Source: an uncultured Hyphomicrobiales bacterium (GTDB lineage Bacteria > Pseudomonadota > Alphaproteobacteria > Rhizobiales > Beijerinckiaceae). From it: a stretch of DNA of 5,004 nucleotides. Positions within the stretch are counted from its first letter, which is position 1, and each line of letters opens with the position of its first letter. This document shows positions 1 to 5,004 of this stretch, in pieces. Below the pieces are notes generated by a model. It ran no database searches. It was not told the DNA's origin and saw only the letters and a list, made by a program, of their open reading frames with translations. The position numbers were made by a program, and so were the translations under genes. The stretch lies in assembly GCA_903916165.1 (NCBI GenBank), contig CAIWVR010000386.1, positions 1 through 5,004 on the forward strand. The letters are read 5' to 3'.

Positions 1-26
1 GTTTCAAGCCGTTCGGCGTTGAACAT
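1..26 (-). CDS. Possible start of a further leftward gene (partial, 8 codons)
   Basis: An ATG reading leftward from position 26 gives MFNAERLE and stays open to the window edge. A very strong Shine-Dalgarno-like GGAGGAGG lies upstream (42-49), but it is 15 nt from the ATG, longer than usual. Nothing about function can be read from eight residues. The N-terminus does not resemble a 2Fe-2S small subunit. A non-ATG start closer to the purine run, such as a CTG about 10 nt away in another frame, is also possible. The gene would be co-directional with the MEKHL gene and might belong to the same transcript. Confidence 0.3.
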
Positions 27-118
27 ATCAGATAACGCAAACCTCCTCCGGTCAAGGACGCCGGCTTGTGCTTCGTCCGGGCGGATCAACCACCGCAAGC
101 ATGTCCGTCGCCGCCGCC
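27..118. other. Short non-coding gap left of the MEKHL gene
   Basis: These 92 bases separate the MEKHL stop codon from the candidate leftward start at 26. They hold the GGAGGAGG purine run (minus strand, 42-49) and a weak 5-bp inverted repeat, GGACG at 56-60 with CGTCC at 74-78 around a 13-nt loop. The repeat has no T-tract after it on either strand. I see no convincing promoter or terminator, so read-through from the upstream genes is possible. Confidence 0.4.
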
Positions 119-592
119 TCACACCGGTGTCCAGGCTGGAATATAGGCCGCCTGTCCGCAGGGCGCGCCGGCGTCGTCCTTCAGTGTCCACAGGATCACG
201 TTCTCGATGCGAAAGCGCGCGCCGGAGCTGCTGATCCGGATGCCGGCATAATCGTCGATAAAGCCCCGGCGCGCGGCGCGGTCCAGCAGGCTCTGGCGTT
301 CGTCGCGCAGCATGGGTTCGGCGCTCATCCGCGAGGGCAGGCGCGTGAAGGCCTCGAAGCTCATCTCCCACAGGCGCAGCGCGGTGGCATTGCCGTAGAA
401 GAAGATCGGGTCAGGCTGCGTGCCATGTGCGAGCACGGCGAAGGGCGCCTCGAACAGGGCCTTCGCATCTGCGCATGTGTCGCCCGAGGTCGGCAGCATC
501 GCGCGTCCCAGAATCGCCTGAAACGACCGCAGGATGAGCGCGCTGTGTGCTGCAACCTGCGGGCGTGTCCAGACGGGCGCGTCTTGGCTCAA
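119..592 (-). CDS. MEKHL-domain (PAS-like) protein
   Basis: This 157-residue protein matches bacterial MEKHL-domain proteins from memory of the family. An N-terminal helix (residues 13-32) leads to the conserved core: ALFEAPFAVLAHGT (45-58), DPIFFYGNATALRLWEM (61-77), then FTRLPSRMSAEP (82-93), GFIDDYAGIRISSSGARF (110-127) and a closing strand ending near CGQAA (145-149). The MEKHL fold is PAS-related and suggests small-molecule or redox sensing, but no output domain, signal peptide or membrane segment is present. The protein is therefore probably cytoplasmic, and its ligand is unknown. No ATG or GTG fits the N-terminus. The chosen TTG start at 592 overlaps the TGA of the molybdenum subunit by two bases (TTGA) and has AAGGCAGG upstream. 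The next in-frame ATG (residue 32) would remove the conserved first helix. Translational coupling with the preceding gene is likely. The family call is firm; the role is open. Confidence 0.85.
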   Translation of the reverse strand: MSQDAPVWTRPQVAAHSALILRSFQAILGRAMLPTSGDTCADAKALFEAPFAVLAHGTQPDPIFFYGNATALRLWEMSFEAFTRLPSRMSAEPMLRDERQSLLDRAARRGFIDDYAGIRISSSGARFRIENVILWTLKDDAGAPCGQAAYIPAWTPV

Positions 593-2838
593 GCCATGCC
601 TGCCTTGACGCGGGCCGGCGACAGCGGCGCGCGGCGCAGGCGCACGCCGGTGGCGTCGAAGATGGCGTTGGCGATGGCCGCCGCCGTCGGGCGTGTCGAG
701 GCCTCGCCCGCGCCGGTGGGTGCGACATCCGGCCGGTCGATCAGGATAATGTCGATGGCGTCGGGCGTGTCCTTGATGTCGGCGATGCGGTAGCCGTTCC
801 AGTCGACGCTGGTCACGTTGCGCGTGTCGAAGGTGACCTCCTCGAACAGGGCGCGGCTGGTCGATTGCATCACATTGCTTTCGATCGTGTGGCGCACGAG
901 ATCGGGATTGACGATCAGGCCGCAATCATGGGCGACCGTCCATTTGCGCACCCAGACGCGCCCGCTCGCGCGCTCGATCTCGATATCGGCCACCATGGCG
1001 ACGCGCGTGCCGGCCCGCACCGCATAGGACAGGCCCTGGCCGGTCAGCACATTGCCCCGCGACAGGCGGCGCGGCCCGGTGCGCGGCTGCCAGCCGGCCT
1101 TGTCAGTCGCGGCCTTGATGACGGCGAGATCGCGCGGGTCCTTCACATATTCCAGACGGAAGGCGAGCGGGTCCCGGCCGAGCGCGGTGGCGACTTCATC
1201 GATGAAGGATTCCACCGCGAAATGGGTCTGCGGCCCGCCCGGATCGCGCAGATGCGCCGTGCGCAGCGGCGAGGCGCGGTCGAGCAGCGGCGCGATGATG
1301 CTGGAGACCTTCGTGAAAGCTCCTAAATCATAGCTCTCCTCTGGTGGGCCAAACAGCAGCACCGGCTTCAGCGGCAGGCCGAGCAATTGCCCCGCGAGCG
1401 TGTGCGAGGGATCACCCTCATTGTTGAGGAAGTCGCGTTTCGAAAAGGCCTTCGAATCGAAGCGCCAGCCGATGATCTTGTTGTCGGCGTCGAGCGCGAC
1501 GCTCGACATATGCACGCTGGCCGGCGCCTTCGGGTCCCAGCCGTGTCCCTCGTGGCGCATGCTTTGTACGCGCACCGGCTTGCCCACCGCGCGTGACAGA
1601 ACGGCGGCATCCATCACCACGTCACCGGAATCGTTGCGGCCGTAGGAGCCAGGTCCGATGGTCGAGATGCACACGACCTTTTCCGGATCGAGCCCGAGCA
1701 GCTTGGCGACGCCGTCGCGCGCATAATGGGGCTTTTGCGACGCGCTCCACATGCGCACGCCATCGGGCTTCACATCGACCAGTCCGCAGGCCGGTCCCAT
1801 CGGTGCATGCGACTGGAACGGCCATTCATAGCTGGCCTCGATCACGCGCGCGGCCCTGGCGAAGGCGGCGTCGACATCGCCCTTCGTCCTGTCGATGTCG
1901 CGCTTGATGACGGGCGCCTTGCGGATGTGATCGTGCAGCTTGTCATCACCGGGGAAGGGCGGCGCGACATCCGACCAGGTGATCTTCAGCGCGCGCGCGG
2001 CTTTCACGGCGTCCCATTCGCGCGGGGCAACGAGGCCGATGAAGCCCTTCTCGCGCACGATCTGCACGCCCGCAATGTCAGCCACCGAGCTTTCGTCCAC
2101 CGCGACCGGCACGGCACCCGCGACCGGCGGGCGGATGACGCGCCCATGCAGCATGCCGTCCACTTTCACATCGACCATATATTCGGTTGTGCCGAGGATC
2201 TTGCCCTCGACGTCGCGGCGGGGGATGCCGCTCTTGCCGACGATGCGGTAATCCTTTGGCGCTTTCGGCTGCGCCTTGCCCTTGATCGCCAGATCGCTGC
2301 CGATGATATTGTTCCATTCGAGCGTCCCGTCGAAATGGCGCCCGCCGATCAGCTCGGCATAGGTCGTGCTCTTGCCATCCCGTGCGATGACGCGCCCGTC
2401 TTCCGTGTGCAGCTCGCCAGCCGGCACGCCCAGTTTCTCTGCCGCCATGTCGACGAGGACGCGCCTGGCCTCAGCGGCTGCAGCGCGCAGGGCGACGCCG
2501 CCCTTCCAGATGCCGGTGGAGCCCGAGGCTCCGCCCATATTGATCGTCTGGTCGGTGTGGCCTTGCACGATCGACACCCGCGCCAGCGGCAGGTCGAGTT
2601 CCTCGGCCATCATCTGCGCCCAGCCGACGTCGGTGCCCTGTCCCATGTCGATCTTGCCGATCCAGCCGACGGCACCGCCGTCAGCACTGATGCTGACATA
2701 GGTTGCCAGGCGGTCGGGCTGCATCGGCAGACGGGAGGTCATAATGCCGGCCCTTGCCTGCACGCCAGGAAGGGCGATGGCGATGGTCAAAGCGCCCGTG
2801 CCTGCCAGAAAAGCACGGCGACTGGTTTGAATGGTCAT
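589..2838 (-). CDS. Tat-exported molybdopterin-binding subunit, xanthine dehydrogenase family (IorB/NicB-like)
   Basis: This 749-residue protein is the large catalytic subunit of a molybdenum hydroxylase, a family that hydroxylates aldehydes or N-heteroaromatics with water-derived oxygen. A Tat signal is visible: SRRAFLAG with twin arginines 7-8, a hydrophobic stretch, and probable cleavage after ARA (28-30). Family landmarks follow: GQGTDVGWAQMMAEEL, a GGASGSTG cofactor-loop region (102-109), the YMVDVKVDGMLHGRV segment (about 220-234), GPGSYGRN (395-402) with the downstream DAAVLSRAVGKPVRV segment, LRTAHLRDPGGPQ plus FAVESFIDEVA, and the C-terminal GAGEAST with E712 as the expected catalytic glutamate. 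The N-terminal placement of the GQGT module and the overall length fit isoquinoline 1-oxidoreductase beta and nicotinate dehydrogenase B subunits. NicB-type C-terminal haem domains are absent. The ATG at 2838 is chosen for its Shine-Dalgarno site and Tat signal; the frame stays open to 3552, but that extension only shadows the divergent cytochrome gene. The substrate cannot be told from sequence. No 2Fe-2S partner subunit is adjacent. Confidence 0.93.
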   Translation of the reverse strand: MTIQTSRRAFLAGTGALTIAIALPGVQARAGIMTSRLPMQPDRLATYVSISADGGAVGWIGKIDMGQGTDVGWAQMMAEELDLPLARVSIVQGHTDQTINMGGASGSTGIWKGGVALRAAAAEARRVLVDMAAEKLGVPAGELHTEDGRVIARDGKSTTYAELIGGRHFDGTLEWNNIIGSDLAIKGKAQPKAPKDYRIVGKSGIPRRDVEGKILGTTEYMVDVKVDGMLHGRVIRPPVAGAVPVAVDESSVADIAGVQIVREKGFIGLVAPREWDAVKAARALKITWSDVAPPFPGDDKLHDHIRKAPVIKRDIDRTKGDVDAAFARAARVIEASYEWPFQSHAPMGPACGLVDVKPDGVRMWSASQKPHYARDGVAKLLGLDPEKVVCISTIGPGSYGRNDSGDVVMDAAVLSRAVGKPVRVQSMRHEGHGWDPKAPASVHMSSVALDADNKIIGWRFDSKAFSKRDFLNNEGDPSHTLAGQLLGLPLKPVLLFGPPEESYDLGAFTKVSSIIAPLLDRASPLRTAHLRDPGGPQTHFAVESFIDEVATALGRDPLAFRLEYVKDPRDLAVIKAATDKAGWQPRTGPRRLSRGNVLTGQGLSYAVRAGTRVAMVADIEIERASGRVWVRKWTVAHDCGLIVNPDLVRHTIESNVMQSTSRALFEEVTFDTRNVTSVDWNGYRIADIKDTPDAIDIILIDRPDVAPTGAGEASTRPTAAAIANAIFDATGVRLRRAPLSPARVKAGMA
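599..606 (-). promoter_or_regulatory. Ribosome binding site for the MEKHL gene
   Basis: On the minus strand AAGGCAGG lies inside the last codons of the molybdenum-subunit gene, with 6 nt between it and the TTG at 592. It supports the TTG start, which lacks a nearby ATG or GTG competitor, and fits reinitiation by ribosomes finishing the upstream gene. Confidence 0.5.
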
Positions 2839-2843
2839 GGTTT

Positions 2844-2850
2844 CTCTCCC
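2844..2850 (-). promoter_or_regulatory. Ribosome binding site of the molybdenum-subunit gene
   Basis: GGGAGAG on the minus strand sits 5 nt before the ATG at 2838. It decides the start: the reading frame is open for another 238 codons upstream, but those lie opposite the cytochrome gene and no comparable site or signal peptide supports a start there. Confidence 0.8.
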
Positions 2851-2943
2851 GCTTCTGATTTTTGAAAAGCAGTGAGCCAGAAATCGCGCCCGGCTGCAAT
2901 TGCGAACCTTCCGCTTTTTCTCTTCCCAGCAGCGGGCTCTTCG

Positions 2944-2971
2944 GCATAGGCTTGCTAAAAATAAGCATAGG
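2944..2971. repeat. GCATAGG direct repeat, 21-bp period
   Basis: GCATAGG occurs at 2944-2950 and again at 2965-2971. The offset is 21 bp, about two helical turns, so both copies face the same side of the DNA. The second copy runs into the Shine-Dalgarno site of the cytochrome gene. The unit is a candidate operator or activator site, but seven-base repeats can occur by chance. Confidence 0.35.
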
Positions 2972-2977
2972 GAGGGG
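2970..2977 (+). promoter_or_regulatory. Ribosome binding site of the cytochrome c gene
   Basis: GGGAGGGG lies 5 nt before the ATG at 2983. It is strong and fixes the start at the signal peptide. Confidence 0.8.
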
Positions 2978-2982
2978 AACCA

Positions 2983-3360
2983 ATGATCCGCAAAGCAGGA
3001 TTCATCCTGTTGGCCGTGGGGGCTGCCAACGCGGCTTTCGCACAGGGTGCCGGGAAACCGGACCTCGTCTCGGGGCGACAGAATTTCGAACAATCCTGTG
3101 GCGTTTGCCACACCAAACCGCTCATCACCAGCGGCCGTTTTGGCCCGGCGCTGTCGAAGGCCTCGCTCGGCGGACAGGCCGATGTGATGGCTGAGGTCAT
3201 CGGCACCGGCATCCCGCTGCGCATGCCCGGTTTCAAGCACCATCTGAGCCAGGAGCAGATCCGCGCCGTTGTCGCCTATATCCAGACGCTGGATCCCCCC
3301 CCGCCCGAAACCGCCAAGCCGACCGCCCGCACATCGGGCGAACGCCGCGACGCCAATTGA
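2983..3360 (+). CDS. Secreted class I monohaem cytochrome c
   Basis: This 125-residue protein is a small periplasmic electron carrier. A Sec signal peptide covers residues 1-20 (MIRK, then a hydrophobic core ending in AFA, with cleavage before Q21). One haem-attachment motif, CGVCH, lies at 39-43, with H43 as proximal ligand. M81 in the RMPGF segment is the expected sixth ligand, and a C-terminal helix AVVAYIQTL (95-103) completes the class I fold. A charged, proline-rich tail (PPPPETAKPTA onward, about 22 residues) extends past the fold; it is coded partly by a run of eight C bases (3295-3302). The gene starts an operon with the propeller protein 16 nt downstream. It is divergent from a molybdenum hydroxylase that belongs to a family known to reduce cytochromes, so it may be that enzyme's electron acceptor (inference). 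It could instead serve the haem domain of the neighbouring downstream protein. Confidence 0.92.
   Translation: MIRKAGFILLAVGAANAAFAQGAGKPDLVSGRQNFEQSCGVCHTKPLITSGRFGPALSKASLGGQADVMAEVIGTGIPLRMPGFKHHLSQEQIRAVVAYIQTLDPPPPETAKPTARTSGERRDAN
3295..3302 (+). repeat. C8 homopolymer tract near the end of the cytochrome gene
   Basis: Eight consecutive C bases code for part of the PPPP stretch just after the last helix of the cytochrome. A one-base slip here would change only the proline-rich tail, and could alter the stop position relative to the downstream start. It may simply reflect proline codons in GC-rich DNA. Confidence 0.6.
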
Positions 3361-3363
3361 GCC

Positions 3364-3370
3364 GAGGGAG
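3364..3370 (+). promoter_or_regulatory. Ribosome binding site of the propeller protein gene
   Basis: GAGGGAG lies in the 16-nt gap after the cytochrome stop codon, 6 nt before the ATG at 3377. It supports that start, which is followed directly by a clear signal peptide. Confidence 0.75.
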
Positions 3371-3376
3371 ATTGCC

Positions 3377-5004
3377 ATGAAGAACTTTACCAGCGTCAGC
3401 GCCTTTGCGCTTCTAGCCTCGCTCAGTGCCACGGCCGCCCAGGCCGATGCGCCCCTGTCGGGCTCCATCAAGACCAGGGACGGTGCGCCGATGGCCGGCG
3501 TCACCGTCTCCGCCAAAATGGAGGGGACACCGATCACCACCACTGTCTTCACCGACCAGGCGGGCCGCTACTTCTTCCCCGATATGCCGGACGGCAAGTA
3601 TCGCGTCTGGGCGCAGGCGGTGGCCTATGAGGCGGGTCGGGGCGAGGTGGAGCTGAAGGCGGCTCAGTCGCAGAATTTCACGCTGCAGCCGACCAAAGAT
3701 TTCGTGCGGCAATTGTCCGGCGATGAAATGCTGGCCGCCCTGCCGGAAGCCACGGCTGACGATGCGCGCATGAAGACCTTCATCCGCAAGACCTGCACCG
3801 GCTGCCACACGGCGGCCTATCCGCTCCAGCACAAGTTCGACGAGACCGGCTGGAACGCCATTCTCGAAGTCATGAAGCGCGTCAATGTGCTGGGCGTGCA
3901 CAAGGGCGACCACGAACCGCCCAATGCCAGCATCGACGCGCAACAGGCGGAACTGGCGCGCTATCTGGCCCGCGCGCGGGGTCCGGGCGAAACCTCGATG
4001 AACTTTAACCTGCGCACGCGGCCCACCGGCGAGGCGGCGCGCGCGGTCTATCGCGAATATGATGTGCCGCTCGACCCCGATCTGAAACTGCCGGGCACCT
4101 ATTACCAGAATGATGGTGCCGACTGGTCGAAGGGCACGCCGTCAGGCATGTTCGGCGGCTATGGCGTGCATGATGCCGAGGCCGATCTCGACGGCAATAT
4201 CTGGTTCACACATTCCTGGCCGAGCCGCACGGTCACCGTCGGGCGCATCGACGCCCGGACCGGTGCCTTCAAGGCGATCAAGGTCGAGGAGCCGAATGGC
4301 TTTGCCAGCCAGACGCATGGCATTGTGCGCGACCAGAAGGGCTTCATCTGGTTCAACACGCGCCCGGGCTCCTCGCCCGGCGGCAATCCGACGGGCCTCG
4401 CCAAGCTCGATCCGAAGACCGAAGCCGTGAAGGTCTATCATCCGCCCAAGCCCATGTCGGGCACGGCGGGCACGCTTGATGTCGATCCCAAGGGCTTCAT
4501 CTGGGTGACGTCTCCCGATGGTGTCCTGCGCTTCGATCCTGAAAAGGAAACCTTCGTCGAGTTGAAGTCTGTGACCTACAAGACGCCGCAGGGCGTCGGC
4601 ACGGTCTATGGCACGGCGGCCGATTCAGCTGGCAATGGCTGGTGGCTCGACATGAAGTTCGACCGCGTCGAAAAGGGCGACCCCAACACCGGACAGACGA
4701 CCGAAATCCAGCTCCCGCCCGTTCAGGTGGAGAAGGATCGCCTGACGCCGGCGGAAAAGGCGCTCTACGCCAAATATGTCGTGCCGGATTTCAACACGCC
4801 CTATCCGTGGGCGCAGGGCGCGCGGCGCATGGGCGGCGACAAGAACGCCAATGGCGAATTTGTCTATGTCGGCAATTCGTTCGGCGGCAATCTCGCGCGC
4901 ATCGACATCAAGACCAACAAGGTCGACCTGATTCCGCTGCCCAATCCCGACACCCAGCAGCCCTATCAGGTCAGCGTCGACACGGGCCACAATGTCTGGA
5001 CCAA
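3377..5004 (+). CDS. Secreted carboxypeptidase-regulatory-like / cytochrome c / Vgb-type beta-propeller protein (3' end beyond window)
   Basis: The frame is open from ATG 3377 to the window edge, giving 542 codons of a family that I recall as roughly 650-700 residues. A Sec signal occupies 1-23 (cleavage after AQA). Residues about 27-105 form a carboxypeptidase-regulatory-like beta-sandwich, seen as GAPMAGVTVSA, then TDQAGRYFFPDMPDGKYRVWA. Residues about 110-225 carry one haem motif, CTGCH (140-144), followed by FDETGWNAILEVMKRVNV and ARYLARARGPGETSMNF; no classic Met-ligand loop is seen, though M166 and M208 are candidates. From about 235 a propeller begins with repeated aromatic strand motifs at W276 (GNIWFT), W325 (GFIWFN), W376 (GFIWVT), W422, Y497 (FVYVGN) and W541 (HNVWT), about 46-51 residues apart where consecutive. 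This resembles virginiamycin B lyase and SMP-30/gluconolactonase propellers. Annotators often call such proteins 'lyase', but activity is not established. It is co-transcribed with the cytochrome upstream, which suggests a periplasmic redox role. Confidence 0.9.
   Translation, partial: MKNFTSVSAFALLASLSATAAQADAPLSGSIKTRDGAPMAGVTVSAKMEGTPITTTVFTDQAGRYFFPDMPDGKYRVWAQAVAYEAGRGEVELKAAQSQNFTLQPTKDFVRQLSGDEMLAALPEATADDARMKTFIRKTCTGCHTAAYPLQHKFDETGWNAILEVMKRVNVLGVHKGDHEPPNASIDAQQAELARYLARARGPGETSMNFNLRTRPTGEAARAVYREYDVPLDPDLKLPGTYYQNDGADWSKGTPSGMFGGYGVHDAEADLDGNIWFTHSWPSRTVTVGRIDARTGAFKAIKVEEPNGFASQTHGIVRDQKGFIWFNTRPGSSPGGNPTGLAKLDPKTEAVKVYHPPKPMSGTAGTLDVDPKGFIWVTSPDGVLRFDPEKETFVELKSVTYKTPQGVGTVYGTAADSAGNGWWLDMKFDRVEKGDPNTGQTTEIQLPPVQVEKDRLTPAEKALYAKYVVPDFNTPYPWAQGARRMGGDKNANGEFVYVGNSFGGNLARIDIKTNKVDLIPLPNPDTQQPYQVSVDTGHNVWT

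Larger units (their letters stand above)
2839..2982. promoter_or_regulatory. Divergent intergenic control region
   Basis: This 144-bp gap must hold the promoters of both the leftward molybdenum-subunit gene and the rightward cytochrome operon. It is more AT-rich than the flanking genes, with AAAAAT tracts near each start codon. Visible elements are an 8-bp palindrome GCAATTGC near the middle (2896-2903), two GCATAGG direct repeats near the plus-strand start, and similar 26-nt leaders at the two ends. No good sigma-70 -35/-10 pair was found on either strand, so exact promoters cannot be assigned. The arrangement suggests that one regulator could control both sides. Confidence 0.6.

Noticed and set aside
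56..78. Hairpin GGACG/CGTCC as a terminator
   Set aside because: The stem is only 5 bp with a 13-nt loop, and there is no T-tract on either strand.
593..925. Longer version of the MEKHL gene starting at 925
   Set aside because: The extra 111 residues overlap the conserved C-terminus of the molybdenum subunit in another frame and are arginine/histidine-rich without family similarity. The TTG at 592 gives the normal MEKHL start.
1726..2865. 379-residue plus-strand reading frame opposite the molybdenum-subunit gene
   Set aside because: It is antisense to well-conserved enzyme sequence and rich in H, R, D and A, as expected of GC-rich shadow frames. No recognisable domain or ribosome site was seen.
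2941..2956. Sigma-54 promoter resembling GGCA...TTGCT before the cytochrome gene
   Set aside because: The GG and GC elements are separated by 9 bases instead of the required 10, and the -24 box lacks its leading T. Sigma-54 recognition is intolerant of this change.
2839..3552. Extension of the molybdenum-subunit frame upstream to 3552, giving a 987-residue protein
   Set aside because: It would run opposite the whole cytochrome c gene and the start of the propeller gene, has low-complexity shadow-like sequence, and would bury the Tat signal internally. The Shine-Dalgarno site and twin-arginine signal fix the start at 2838.
3413..3943. 176-residue minus-strand frame opposite the propeller protein
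   Set aside because: The plus strand encodes a signal peptide, a beta-sandwich and a CTGCH motif in a continuous open frame. The antisense frame has no recognisable motif.

Overview
The window is GC-rich (about 60-65% by eye). It has dense coding, alphaproteobacterial-looking codon use and purine-rich Shine-Dalgarno sites. The gene content (a Tat-exported molybdenum hydroxylase, c-type cytochromes, a MEKHL protein) fits a metabolically versatile alphaproteobacterium, for example of the Rhizobiales. This placement is inference from style and gene types; no taxonomic marker is present.

Layout. Two units diverge from a 144-bp intergenic region (2839-2982). Leftward on the minus strand is a 749-residue molybdopterin-binding subunit of the xanthine dehydrogenase / isoquinoline 1-oxidoreductase beta / nicotinate dehydrogenase B type (589-2838). 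It is followed by a 157-residue MEKHL-domain (PAS-like) protein (119-592), whose TTG start overlaps the previous stop. A short stretch follows, and a third leftward gene may begin at position 26. Rightward on the plus strand is a small secreted monohaem cytochrome c (2983-3360). After 16 nt comes a large secreted protein (3377 to beyond the right edge) with a carboxypeptidase-regulatory-like beta-sandwich, a CTGCH haem-binding segment and a Vgb-lyase/SMP-30-like beta-propeller. Neither partial edge gene is complete.

How the genes may work together. All three large or exported products carry export signals, so the catalytic chemistry is probably periplasmic. The best reading is a periplasmic molybdenum hydroxylase that oxidises an unidentified substrate (aldehyde or N-heteroaromatic) and passes electrons to the neighbouring c-type cytochrome(s). 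In the well-studied NicB enzyme the haem domains are fused to the molybdenum subunit; here the haems lie on separate, divergently transcribed genes. The expected [2Fe-2S] small subunit (IorA/NicA type) is not next to the large subunit in this window.

Points to look at again: the haem-plus-propeller protein of unknown activity, the missing iron-sulfur subunit, the similar leaders of the two divergent genes, and the coupled MEKHL gene. No RNA genes, insertion sequences, CRISPR arrays or convincing terminators were seen. The family assignments are of known types; a wholly new system is not demonstrated.
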